This document shows positions 10,726-21,669 of a DNA stretch of 64,000 nucleotides, piece by piece; the stretch's first letter is position 1; every line of letters begins with the position of its first letter. The notes under the pieces are model-generated. The model did not search any database, was not told the origin of the DNA, and saw only the letters and a list, made by a program, of their open reading frames with translations. The position numbers were made by a program, and so were the translations under genes. Origin of the DNA: Primulina eburnea (taxonomy: Eukaryota; Streptophyta; Magnoliopsida; Lamiales; Gesneriaceae). The stretch covers positions 10,949,069-11,013,068 of the forward strand of contig NC_133101.1 in assembly GCF_022965805.1 (NCBI RefSeq). Direction: 5' to 3'.

Positions 10726-12807
10726 ATGCTAAGATCGCACAGCCCTGATTTGCTTATTTTTGATCCAGAGATCGAACGAACTGCGAGAAGATTGAGAAAA
10801 GCGAGAAGGGAAGAAATCAAAGCGATGGCTGATAACAGAGAAAACGATAGACAGATGCCGCCTGAGGCTATACCAATCAGAGATCACTTTCGACCAGTGA
10901 TCAACACGCACTATTCTGGCATTGCTCGAGGAACCATCAACGCCAACAATTTCGAGCTTAAGCCCGCATTGATAAACATGGTTCAACAGAACCAGTTTGG
11001 GGGAGCTACTACTGCAGATCCTCATCTACATCTCAGAACATTCTTGGAGATTACGGACACGGTAAAAATAAATGGTGTTTCTGATGATATTATTCGACTG
11101 CGCTTGTTTCCTTTTTCTCTCAGGGATCAAGCAAGAGGATGGCTCCAATCACTGCCATTAGGGAGCATCACGACATGGCAAGAGCTGGCGACGAAGTTCC
11201 TTTCTAAATATTTTCCACCTGCGAAGTCTGCACAATTAAAGATTGAGATTAGCACTTTTAGACAGACAGACTTCGAGCAGTTGTATGAAGCTTGGGAAAG
11301 GTATAAGGAGTTGTTGAGGAGGTGCCCAAATCATGGATTTGAAGACTGGGTACAAATCGAGCTTTTCTATAATGGATTGAATGGTCAGACGCGTACAACT
11401 GTGGATGCAGCGGCAGGTGGCACGATCTTTGCCAAATCTCCTGCTCAAGCCTATGACTTGCTTGAGCAGATGAAGTAGCTAAAATGGCCGTCTGAAAGGT
11501 CAGGAGTACAAAGGACTGCTGGAGTTTATGTTGTGGATCCTATCACATCACTGACTGCGCAAGTATCAGCATTGACTACACAGATAGCAACTATGAACAA
11601 AGTGAGTACATCAAATTTTGAGGGACCGTCAGTTGCCGTTGAAGAGTCGCATATTCCTGAAGAAGTGCAATATATCAACAATAAGAACTTTGGAAGCTAC
11701 GGAGGATATCGAGGTAACCCTCCCCCTAACACTTATCACCCTGGTTTGAGAAACCATGAAAATTTTTCTTATGCAAACAATAAGAATGTGTTGAATCCTC
11801 CACCGGGGTTCAACACATCAAATGGGGAAGGGAAGCCATCATTTGAGGATTTAGTTGGGACATTCGTTTCTGAATCTGGCAAGAGGATGGCTCGGACTGA
11901 GTCTAGACTTGACAACCTCGAGACACACATGACAAATATTGGAGCTTCGTTGAAAATCCTGGAATTGAAAATCCTGGAATTGCAAGTTGGGCAGATAACG
12001 AAGCAACTCACGTCTCAACCGTCAGGCGCAGTACAAAAGACTGCAGATCCAAATCTGAGAGAGGTGAATGCCCTTTTTGTGCAGCATGAGGAGATTGGTG
12101 TTGTAGGCAGCGAAGAGAAAGAGGTTGAACTCACACATGTTCAGAATGAAAAGCCAACTCCAAGCAAAAGAAACCGAGGTAAGAAATCTGAGAGGTATGA
12201 TTTAAATCAATGCATTGATATTTGCTTACTTCCCTACCCTCAGAGATTTTTACAATTACAAGCTGAATTTAAAAAGAAAAAAAGGCTTGAAGATCTCAAG
12301 ACCCTACATTCTAATATTCAGTCTGCAGAGCAGGAAGAGGTGGCATTTAATGGAGGAGATGATAAGGAGAAGCAAGGAAATCTCCCTCAGAAGCTACAAG
12401 AACCCGGAGAATTTGTAGTACCATGTGAAATAGGGGGTCAGTTAGTGGAAAAAGCTATATGTGATTCAGGAGCAAGTGTGAATATAATGCCGAGTTCTCT
12501 CTACGATAAACTTGGATTGAGCAACATGAAGCCCACGAGATTAAGTTTACAAATGGCAGACAAATCGATCAGGACACCGTTGGGCATTGTAGAAGATGTT
12601 GAGCTCAAAATTGATAAATTGAAGCTTCCAGTCGATTTTTTGGTACTTGACATGAGGGACAGTCAGAATGTTCGTACCATTTTAGGACGACCATTCTTGG
12701 CTACTGCTGGAGCCGTCATTGATTTGAGACAAGGAAAACTGACCATGGAGGTTGATGGTCAAAACATAGAACTCAAGGCTTCCAAGATATCATACGATCC
12801 ACCATGA
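10726..12807 (+). pseudogene. Gag-protease of the Athila-like Gypsy, one internal stop
   Basis: The first open part (10726-11478, 250 aa) holds the retrotransposon Gag domain: DPHLHLRTFLEI, RLRLFPFSLRDQARGWL, TTWQELATKFLSKYFPP and FEQLYEAWERYKELLRRCP. A TAG at 11476-11478 interrupts the frame, which continues in phase (from 11533, to 12807). It runs through a low-complexity region with a short repeat (KILELKILELQVGQ) to a pepsin-type retroviral protease with active site CDSGASVNIMPSSLYDKLG. The protease ends with LGRPFLATAGAVIDLRQGKL, typical of Athila-like proteases. No zinc knuckle was seen. The stop may be a recent mutation or a read-through point. Confidence 0.88.
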
Positions 12808-14729
12808 ACAAGATGGGTATAGTCGGGCTGATGACGTTAAACCAAGCGCTGTGTGGGAGGCAACCCACAATTTAATTTCTTTAGCATTCATTTTGTTTTT
12901 ATTATTTTATTTTATCTTACGTCCTTAGTTGTTAATTTTACCCACCACCAGATCTATCACCGCCGCAGCCCATGGACGGGGAATGATGATTCGAGCCTCA
13001 AGTTCTGACACTCGGGAGCGAGGTATGTGTTGTCATGTTCTTTATTTCTATACATTGAGGACAATGCATACTTTAAGTTTGGGGGGGTAAAATTGCCTGA
13101 TAGAATTTTTCCTGCAATTTTTTTTATTTCTATTGCTCAGTAGTTTTTATTTACTTTTTTTTATTGCATGTTAGAACTTGTTAGGTAGCGTCATGGATAA
13201 GCAAAATGTGTGACCAATGATGAAAATTGAATTGCGACTATGAGATATATATATGTTTATGATAACCTCGGAGTCACAATTATTTTGCACGGTCGTGTTG
13301 TTGATACTATCATTGCTTAGAGACAAGTTGCATGCCTATGATGCTAAATAGATGAGGGGGATCCGATTCTTGGTAAAACTTGCATGACATTGGTTGACAC
13401 TTCTGCAGACTTAGAAATGATCTAGGCAGTTTTTCACAACATCCTTGGGCCTGTGTTTTTTGTTTACTGTCAATTGTAGCCCGTTGAGCTTCAAAGTTAA
13501 TTGAGATGCTTACTTTTTTTCGTGCACCTATTTCATATATCATTTTTATTGAAAATTGCATGTGATTGGTTTGTATGAGTTGACTAATGGATTGACGGAA
13601 GTCTAGAACTTGTTTGAACACTTTTCGAGGCGAAATACGGATAATATGTGACATAGGAATGATTTAGGCGATCTTTGGAGCCGTTTTGAGCCTTCGAGCC
13701 TACCAAATGAACATGATATATCCCTAGTGTCCCATTTTGAGCCGACTAAAAATCAAGTGGTGTGTGTCAATGACACACAATTAGCCCCCACTTGTATCTA
13801 TTCTACATCCCACAACAACTACCTAATGAAGCTTATACAGTTACTGTCTTACCAAATTTTGAGAGAAATAAGTTCATGGGTGTTGGAATGATTCAAATAC
13901 TCCTTGAAAAGAAAAGAAAAAGTTAAATGTGCTGAAAGGAGTTCAAAAAAAAAAAAAATTATTGAAGTGTGCAAAGAGGGAGTTGAAAATAGACAAAAAG
14001 AAGGAGAAAAAGTTCAATCAAAGAAAAGGATGAATCAAAAGTGGTGAAAAAAAAATATATGGGAAATGAAGGACATGAATGAAAAGAAAACAGTAATTGA
14101 GTGGTGAATGGAAAGAGAATGAAAATGAGTGAAATTGATGAAGTTCAAATATTTCTCTCAAATTTTGAATCCCATACCTTTTATTGTAGCCATGAGCCGT
14201 GGCCTAACGTTACAAGCCTACAAGACCTATTAACCTTGTCACATTTATCCAATATACTAGTGGAGAAAAGTTGTTCAAGTCAAGCCTATGGATACCTGAA
14301 ATTCATTGTCAACGAGTATAGACTTTAATCACTTGCGTGCAATCATCTCATTTTGTGATTTCATCTTTGGTATAAATTCGTTGAATAGTCATTGAGCCAA
14401 TTAATCACCAATAAAGTCCTATGTGATCTATGAATGTGAATTTGAATTTTAATGAAGTGTGAGCTGCACTGAGATGATGATTTCTTGAGTTTGTAAGGCG
14501 AATGGGTATGACAACTCGATTTGAGCATTTGATTGGGTAAATAAACATTGACATATCATACACGCACGTGACTCTTGGGAAATCATGAATTACATGAAAT
14601 AAGATAAGTCGGAGGCCAATATCACGTTTCGCATATCCATGACTTTAGTAGTGGCGTTAATCTTTTCCTTAGTTATTAGCTTTTATTCTATTTTGCTCGG
14701 GACTAGCAAAAGTTCAAGTTTGGGGGGTT
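12808..14729 (+). other. Non-coding 3' region of the Athila-like Gypsy
   Basis: No RT, RNase H, integrase or env-like domain can be found. A purine tract (AAGTTTGGGGGGG, about 13075-13087) resembles the terminal polypurine tract and may be an internal one. A-rich sequence lies at about 13905-14100. The region ends in AGTTTGGGGGGT before the 3' LTR. Confidence 0.65.
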
Positions 14730-16161
14730 TGATAAGTGCAAGATTTGCACTTAATTTATATTAGAATCCATTTTGAATTATGCTTGTTTCGAACAGAATT
14801 ATGCGTTTTTGGTTGTTTTTGTTGTCATTTCAGGAATGGTGGAAATAGCGGACACGAAGCCAAGAAAACCGAGAAAACGCCCAAGGACAGAACGATGCGC
14901 GCCCCAGCGCGAGAGTTCGCGCCATCGCGCGCAATGACATGCAAGTGTGCAAACCCGAAAGCTCCGCGCCCCAGCGCGACTTCACGCGCGACCGCGCGCA
15001 CTCCCCATAACACCAATTGCAGAACACTCCGCGCCCCAGCGCGACGTCACGCGCGACCGCGCGCTCGCAGCAGCATTCATTGACAGAGGACCGCACGCCC
15101 TCGCGCCAAACCTCGCGCGACCGCGCGCCCACTCAACACCACACTCGGCAGCACACAACGCGCCCCAGCGCCAGTTGTCGCGCCATAGCGCGCACCGCGA
15201 GTCCAGAAATATATAAATTGCGCTAGTTAGGTCATAACGAGGGGGGCAGCCGTTTTGGTAGAGAAAACACCTCAGAGGGCTGGAGAAATCAAGAGACGAA
15301 GATCCGGAACGCGAAGATCGATCGCAGATACGAAGAACGACGGATCTGGACACAGAGACGACACTTCGGATTTGTCTTTTATCTTTCGTTTTTATATTTT
15401 CGTGTAACTCAATGTCTGAATCTTCAAACATGCATTGTGTTTATTTAGATTTCGTGATGAACTAAATTCCCATTCTAGAGAATGACGTAACTCTGTTGAT
15501 ACGATGATTTGACACCGTTATTTGTTTGATTGAATTCCGCTTTCGTTTAATTGTGTTCTCTGCGTTTACTGCACTGCAAGTTACTGGCCATAAATTGTTT
15601 GTTGTTTGATTAATCTTATAACTCGGGAGAGGGACTAGGATTATAGATCATTAGAGACACATCGTTGAATGTTTATAGCGTTCGGAAGGAGTATAACTTT
15701 AGCGAGGCTTAGTAAGAACATTGTATGCGCTTATCTATGAAACGTAGATTCTAATTAGGAATAATTGAATCGAAGTTGATAGATACACTTTATTCGTCAC
15801 TTGGGAAAGGGGGAATAAAACAATCTAAGTGTTCTTGGCCATTAATCGATTGGAATTCAGGAATATAAATTAAACTGTGAATAATTATCGTGGAAACTTT
15901 GTGAAATCATTTCTCTAGATACCTTCTCTCATTATTATCTCTCAATCCGGTGATTTAATTTATTCATTGCTTTCAATTAATTCGTTTAAACAAACAAAAC
16001 TGATTATTGATTTTTCTAGATAAAGTCTTGGCTATTTTAATTACAAGAATTGATATACATTTTTATACACACTCCTCGTGGGATCGATACTTGTACTCAA
16101 AAGTACATTTTACTATAACTTGACATCGTGCGCTTGCGAGCAGTTAAGAAAACGCGCAACA
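14730..16161 (+). repeat. 3' LTR of the Athila-like Gypsy
   Basis: 1432-bp LTR, nearly identical to 9113-10591 apart from scattered C/T or G/A changes in the GC-rich array and the missing 47 bp. It carries its own array (14895-15197) and TATATAAA (15210-15217). Confidence 0.9.
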
Positions 16162-16219
16162 GATTACTAGAATCTAGTTTCCTAACAAAGTAAAACTCTA
16201 AAGAAGGAAATAAAATCGC

Positions 16220-16480
16220 GCAGAAAACACTAGACACGGACCCCGTGCAGACCTCCGTGTCCGGGTCCGTGTACATACTGTAAATAATCTTCAATCGGAA
16301 ACAAGGGACACGGACCCCGTGCTCACCTCCGTGTATGGGTCTGTGTAGGCACTGTCTTCGCCAAATACATAGGGCACGGACCCCGTGCCTGGGTCCGTCT
16401 TCAGGTCCGTGGAGATACTGGAATAACTCATCTCATGAAGTACAGGACACGGACCCCGTGTGCAGGTCCGTCCAGACTCG
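16220..16480 (-). repeat. Near-palindromic repeat motif in the solo LTR
   Basis: CACGGACCCCGTG occurs four times (first near 16234, last near 16448) at intervals of about 65-75 bp, each followed by a diverged CCGTGT or GGTCCGT copy. Each core can fold as a 5-bp stem (CACGG/CCGTG). The set lies within the solo LTR of 8716-16672. Confidence 0.75.
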
Positions 16481-16677
16481 GTCTGCTCCATCAATGCTTG
16501 AATGATATTCCGTTGGCCTCCAAACGTACTCCCATGCATCACGACCCCTTCAGGCTTGCTCATGACTCCTTGTAGTGCCTCCTTGAATCTCTTTAGTCGA
16601 CCCCTCGTGATTGGTCCCTCCGGCAACTGCAAAGGATCCCATGCTTTCCTTGGGACGTCCATGTTCGCATCAATTGG

Positions 16678-18027
16678 AGTACTCAAAGGATTAGCTTTAT
16701 CCATATTAAAACGTTTAAGGATATTTTCTGTATAATTTGTCTGGTGAACAAACATTCCACATTCTTTTTGTTCAATTTGTAAACCCAGACAATACTTGGT
16801 TTTTCCAAGATCCTTCATTTCAAATTCTTCCTTCAAGTATGACACAACTTCTTGAATTTCTTTATTCGTTCCAATGATGTTTAAATCATCAACATATACA
16901 ACAATAATTACGTATCCGGATGTTGTTTTCTTAATGAAAACACAAGGGCATATTGAATTATTTACATATCCCTTTTTCATCAAGTGATCACTTAGTCGAT
17001 TATACCACATTCGACCTGATTGCTTTAACCCATATAATGATCTTTGTAATTTCACAGAAACATTCCCTGGGTTTTGAACTTTGTGCTTCAGGCATCTTAA
17101 ATCCTTCAGGGATTTTCATATATATATTACTATCAAGTGATCCATATAAGTAAGCTGTAACAACATCCATAAGACGCATTTCTAAATTTTCAAATACCGC
17201 CAAGCTAATCAAATACCGAAACGTAATTCCATCCATCACAGGAGAATACGTTTATTCATAATCAATTCCAGGCCTTTGAGAAAAACCTTGTGCAACAAGT
17301 CGAGCTTTATATGTTACTATTTCATTTTTCTCATTTCACTTTCGAATAAAACCCATTTGTATCCAACAGGTTTTACACCTTCAGGTGTAAGGACTATAGG
17401 TCCAAAAACATTACGTTTATTTAGCGAATCTAATTCAACCTGGATGACATCTTTCCATTTTATCCAATACTGCTGATTTTTACATTCACCAAAAGATTTT
17501 GGTTCATGATCTTCGTTATCATTTATGATGTCGATTGCCACATTATAAGAAAATATATCATCAATTTCATCTATATCTTTTCGGTTCCATATTTTTCCAG
17601 TATTAATGTAATTGATAGAGATTTCATGATTCTCGTCAGTTTGTGGTTCTGACAGAACATTTTCATCATCATGTGTTTCTTCAGGAACGCCATTCTCTAT
17701 TTTGTTATCATCATGTGTTTCTTCAGAAACATCATTCTTTATTTTGTGATCATCGTGTTTCTCTATGAATTTTCTTTTTCGAGGATTTTTATCCTTGGAA
17801 CCGACTGGCCTTCCACGCTTCAGGCGTTTAATGACATCATGAGTATCTTCCATTTGTTTCTTTGGAATTTCAATTCGAGCATGGGCATTTGCAGCATGTA
17901 TATATGATTTAGTTACCCCTTTTGTGTCTGCAAATGCATCTGGTATTTGATTTGCTATTCTTTGCAAGTGTACAATTTGTTGTACATATTTTTCACATTG
18001 TTTTGTTCTTGGATCCAGATGTAACAA
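16678..18027 (-). pseudogene. Copia pol middle part: RT N-terminus to YVDD
   Basis: On the minus strand, 18027-17317 encodes the integrase-RT linker (RGRPVGSKDKNPRKRKF, repeated acidic EETHDD units) and the RT entry PEGVKPVGYKWV. Frameshifts follow near 17317-17239. The next segments read DGITFRYLISLAVFENLEMR with VVTAYLYGSLDSNIYMKIPE, and then LQRSLYGLKQSGRMWYNRL with the catalytic box VVYVDDLNIIG (near 16885). The frame reaches NPLSTP at 16678, where the solo LTR has entered; it resumes at 8711. Confidence 0.88.
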
Positions 18028-18064
18028 TGATGATACATACCATGTAATTTCCTTTTCGGTATGT

Positions 18065-19405
18065 TTCTGTTCTCCCCCCTAACATTGGGAATATTTCCTC
18101 ATTAAAATGACAATCAGCAAAACGTGTTGTGAACACGTCGTCTGTCTGAGGTTCAAGATATCGAATGATTGATGGACTATCATAACCGATATAAATTCCA
18201 ACCTTTCTTTGAGGTCCCATTTTCTTTCGTTGTGGTGGTGTAATAGGCACATACACCATACATCCAAAAATTCTCAGACGAGACATGTCTGGTTCTTTAC
18301 CAAATGCAAGCTGTAATGGGGAGTATTTATGATATGCATTTGGTCTGATGCGAATTAATGAAGCAGCATGTAAAATTGCATGTCCCCATATAGAAATAGG
18401 GAGCTTTTTTTTCATAATCATTGGTCTAGCAATCATTTGCAGATGTTTAATCAATGATTCAGCCAATCCATTCTGTGTATGTATATGAGCAACAAGATGC
18501 TCAACAATGATTCCCATAGACATAAAATAATCATTGAAAGTCTAGGAAGTAAATTCATCAGCATTATCAAGTCTAATTTTCTTGATTGTATAATCGGAAA
18601 ACTGATTCCTCAATTTTATTATTTGAGCAAGTAATCTTGCAAATGCAACATTTCGAGTTGACAATAAACATACATGTGACCATCTGCTGGAGGCATCAAT
18701 CAATACCATAAAGTATCTGAATGGTCCACATGGTGGATGGATTGGTCCACAAATATCACCCTGAATACGTTCAAGAAACATTGGTGATTCAGTTTGGATT
18801 TTGACTGGTGATGGTCTTATAATAAGTTTTCCAAGAGAACATGCTTTACATTGAAACTTATTATTCTGAAAGATCTTTTGGTCTTTCAATGGATGACCAT
18901 GTGTATTTTCTATAATTCTTCGCATCATTGTTGAACCAGGATGTACCAATCGATCATGCCAATTGGTTAATATCGAATAATTATCAACTACCATGTTTGA
19001 TTCAATGGGACTTATATGTGTATAATGCAATCCAGTAGGGAGCATTGGTAGTTTTTCAATCACATATTTCTTTCCTGATTTATATGTGATAAGACACATA
19101 TATTTCTCATTCCCTTCATCCATTGTTTGAGTATCATACCCATGGGAATATATATCATTAAAACTCAACAAATTTCTTTTCCATTGTGGTGAATATAAAG
19201 CATCATTGATCAAAAATTTTGTACCATTAGGTAACAAAAATTGTGCTTTACAACATCCTTTAATCAAGTCTACAGGACCTGATATTGTATTCACCGTTGT
19301 TTTTGTTGGTTTTAGTTCCAAGAAATATCTTTTATCTCGGAGGATAGTGTGCGTTGTACCACTATCGGGTATGCAAATTTCAGCTTTGCTCATAGCATTT
19401 TCCAT
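18065..19405 (-). pseudogene. Copia protease, GAG-pre-integrase and integrase
   Basis: The minus-strand segment 19405-18542 starts with the Copia protease active site (PDSGTTHTILRDKRYF). A pre-integrase zinc-binding motif follows (WHDRLVHPG, then CKACSLGKL). The integrase core shows GDICGPIHPPCGPFRYF, LIDASSRWSHV and RLDNADEF, covering the first two catalytic Asp residues. A stop near 18542 breaks the frame. The segment 18523-17993 continues with HTQNGLAESLIKHLQ (catalytic Glu) and FGKEPDMSRLRIFGCMVYVP. The catalytic residues are present but the reading frame is broken. Confidence 0.9.
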
Positions 19406-19599
19406 ATTTGAACTTCAAAAAAATATGCAATGAAATAAATTACTGGCAATATATATTTAAATATAACACATATCATAATTATACAATAAAACATTATTCT
19501 ATGAATACATGAAAAATAAATTATTATACATTTATATTCTACCATTATATTGTTCATTTTCAGAGAAAGCGTTGAGAAAATCTGCAGCATCAATATTGT

Positions 19600-20681
19600 T
19601 CATTTCTATCCCACCAACATATTGATCATTTCCAGATAAATCATTCATAAAATCACCAGCATCAAAATGAGTTGAATCACTCAAACGGTCACTGCGTTCA
19701 GTGAAGTTGGTCTCCTTTTCTTTCCCCTTTAATGATTCTTTATAAAGTTTACAAAGGTGCTCAGGGGCTCGACAAACTTTGGACCAATGTCATGGAGCAC
19801 CACATCTGTAACAAGAACTTTCATATCTTTTTGAGTGATTCTCATTAACACTTGTATTCTCATGATGCCTTTTCAGTGGATGGTTTGGTACGCTCTTTTG
19901 AGATGAGTTATAAAAATAACTATCTCTATTATTTTCAAAACCACGGCCGCGTCCACGACCACGACCAATTCCACGTCCACGTCCATGTCCACGACCTCGA
20001 CCTCGACCTCGACCAAAACCTTGTCTTTGAAATTGATTTTGGTTTCCAGGTTTAAATTCATTTTTACTTACAGCATTTACTTCTGGAAATGCTGTTGATC
20101 CAGTGGGTCGGGACTGATGATTTCTCATTAATAGCTCGTTGTTTTTTTCCGCCACAAGAAGACAGGCGATGAGTTCAGAATATCTCGCGAATCCACGTAC
20201 TCTATATTATTGCTGTAGAGTAATATTTGATGCATGAAACGTGGAAAATGTATTTTCAAGCATCTCAGATTCTGTGACCTCATGTCCACAAAATTTTAAT
20301 TGCGAAATTATTCTATACATCGCCGAATTGTAATCACTGACTTTTTAAAAGTCTTGGAATCTCAATGTATTTCATTCATCCCGGGCGGTCGGAAGTATAA
20401 CTTCTCTTATATGTTCGAATCTTTCTTTTAATCCCTTCCACAAAGCCATGGGATTTTTTTCAGTCAGATATTCACATTTCAATCCATCGTCGAAATGTCG
20501 ACGCAAAAATATCATGGCTCTTGCCTTTTCTTGTGACGTGCATATGCCATTTTCTTGAATGGTCTCGCTTAGACCCAATGACTCAAGATGCATTTCTACA
20601 TCTAGAGTCCATGCCCCATGGCATATAATTCTTTCCCGTGATATCGAGCGCAACAAATTCGAGCTTTGTTAAATTTGACAT
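19600..20681 (-). pseudogene. Copia gag, frameshifted and with a stop in the zinc knuckle
   Basis: A likely start codon lies at 20681 (MSNLTKLEFVALDI on the minus strand). The frame is lost near 20610-20625 and recovered as TLDVEMHLESLGLSE and KNPMALWKGLKERF. After further damage the nucleocapsid part (from 20155) has an RGRGRG-rich basic segment and a zinc knuckle starting CYRCGAP. A TGA at 19790-19792 stands where the family normally has Trp, then HWSKVC completes the C-X2-C-X4-H-X4-C pattern. The downstream acidic tail contains two related units with NDQYVGGIEMNN and NEQYNGRI. Confidence 0.8.
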
Positions 20682-20713
20682 GGTAGTACTAAAAAAAATT
20701 ACGATGCATTTTA

Positions 20714-20869
20714 TTAGTTAATGAATATTGCAATACAAAGTAACAGATAAACAACAAGTACAAGTATTTGTAAAAATAAAGAAAACACACGAGGAGGATA
20801 TTCTCCGATAAATACAAGACTCGTGAGTATGATAACCAAAATAATTAAAAATATCCTTGAGAAAGCCAT
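20714..20869 (-). CDS. Small hydrophobic ORF in the Copia leader
   Basis: An ORF of 51 codons starts at the ATG at 20867-20869 and lies between the 5' LTR and gag. It reads MAFSRIFLIILVIILTSLVF, then a short polar segment (IGEYPPR), then a second hydrophobic stretch (FLQILVLVVYLLLCIAIF). This looks like one or two membrane-spanning segments. An in-frame upstream ATG at 20954-20956 would add 29 residues. I do not recognise a family. The position in the transcribed leader would make it an upstream ORF of gag. It may be chance in AT-rich DNA. Confidence 0.35.
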   Translation of the reverse strand: MAFSRIFLIILVIILTSLVFIGEYPPRVFSLFLQILVLVVYLLLCIAIFIN

Positions 20870-21175
20870 CTTCTTTTTTCTTCGAAAAATTTCATGATGA
20901 ATAATTTTTAGAGAAGAAGAGAAAGTTGGAGTGATTGAATGTGTTTGTGAGATCATATTTATAGGACAAAAACTAGCCGTTTTTTACCATTTATGACCGT
21001 TGGTGTACAAAAAAATAAAAGTATGTATTTGTATAATTTATGGTAATAATATGGTATATATAATATTAGACATGTTTAAATAATTATGTATATCATATCA
21101 TAATATTATAATGAGTGTCATAATTTATTTTGTTTAAAAACCTTATAGGCTTTTATACTTGTCGTATCTCTTACC

Positions 21176-21207
21176 GGGAGTGTGGGATGTCGTCTTAACA
21201 TCCTCCC
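21176..21207 (-). other. Stable hairpin in the Copia leader
   Basis: GGGAG/CTCCC arms enclose GGATGT/ACATCC arms, a two-part stem with a 7-nt loop and a small bulge, about 190 bp downstream of the 5' LTR on the minus strand. Position and GC content in an AT-rich leader suggest an RNA dimerisation or packaging structure. This is an inference. Confidence 0.45.
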
Positions 21208-21393
21208 AGGATTTATAACAAGTTTATGAAAAATTTATTTTTATTATTTCTAATAATAACATTATATTGTATATTAAATAAATACACAATAAATAAATAA
21301 CAGTAAAATAAAAATAATTACTTTTGTTACCTTTTTCTTCTGTTTGGAGCTTGGAAAAGTATGTAGGACTTTTAGAGCTTCGTGCTAATAACG

Positions 21394-21669
21394 TGTTGTG
21401 AAAAAGTAAAAATTTATAATAAAAAGTAAAAATCTCAAACTATCAAAATTTACCAAACTACACACTTTATAATATTTTTCTCTCTACTCAATTGTGATTT
21501 TCTTCACAAATGAAAGATCTATTTATAGAGTTTCATTACACATAATCCAAAAATAAAATACATCATTACCTACATCATCACACACAAATTTCTAATTTTA
21601 CAACTCTTATTTTCAACATTCAAATATTCAACTATTACTTTTCAATATTCAAATCATTTATTTTCAACA
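21394..21669 (-). repeat. 5' LTR of the large Copia
   Basis: 276-bp partner of 7481-7756, with the TATA box complement at 21520-21527. I count about nine differences between the two. Confidence 0.9.

Larger units (their letters stand above)
9113..16161 (+). mobile_element. Ty3/Gypsy (Athila-like) element with gag-protease but no RT or integrase
   Basis: The LTRs at 9113-10591 and 14730-16161 start TGATAAGTGC and end GCGCAACA. A perfect TSD GATTA lies at 9108-9112 and 16162-16166. The primer-binding site TGGCGCCGATGCCGGGG (10598-10614) matches the tRNA-Asp type used by many plant Athila/Tat elements with one mismatch. The polypurine tract ending TTTGGGGGGT precedes the 3' LTR. Inside are gag and aspartic protease only (10726-12807), followed by 1.9 kb of non-coding DNA where pol and env-like sequence would be. 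It must have relied on enzymes from a relative to move. By eye the LTRs differ by about eight substitutions plus a 47-bp indel, so the insertion is recent. Confidence 0.93.
8716..16672 (-). mobile_element. Solo LTR (about 0.9 kb) in the Copia pol, itself interrupted
   Basis: The unit starts TGATGTGAA (8716) and ends TTCGCATCA (16672). It is flanked by perfect 5-bp duplications ATTGG (8711-8715 and 16673-16677), with the Copia RT frame on both sides. Removing the Gypsy guest leaves about 903 bp (8716-9112 plus 16167-16672) with TG...CA ends and no internal region, as expected of a solo LTR. Read on the minus strand from its start it encodes VPRKAWDPLQLPEGPITRGR, a peptide known from the C-terminal end of plant Gypsy polyproteins. 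That suggests a family whose pol runs into the LTR; this assignment is an inference. Confidence 0.8.
7481..21669 (-). mobile_element. Ty1/Copia retrotransposon, host of a three-level nest
   Basis: The element is bounded by 276-bp LTRs (7481-7756 and 21394-21669) with TGTTG...CAACA ends. The flanks GTTGG (7476-7480) and GTTGA (21670-21674) form a TSD with one mismatch. A polypurine tract (CACAAGGGGGAG on the minus strand, 7757-7768) adjoins the 3' LTR. The gene order from the 5' LTR is leader, gag, protease, integrase, RT, RNase H, which is the Copia order. RT is split at 8715/16673 by a nested insertion. Without it the element is about 6.2 kb. I counted roughly nine differences between the LTRs, about 3%, so it is older than its guests. 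The coding region has several stops and shifts. Next to the 5' LTR there is no standard initiator-Met primer site; GTTATTAGCACGAAG occupies that position instead. Confidence 0.93.
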
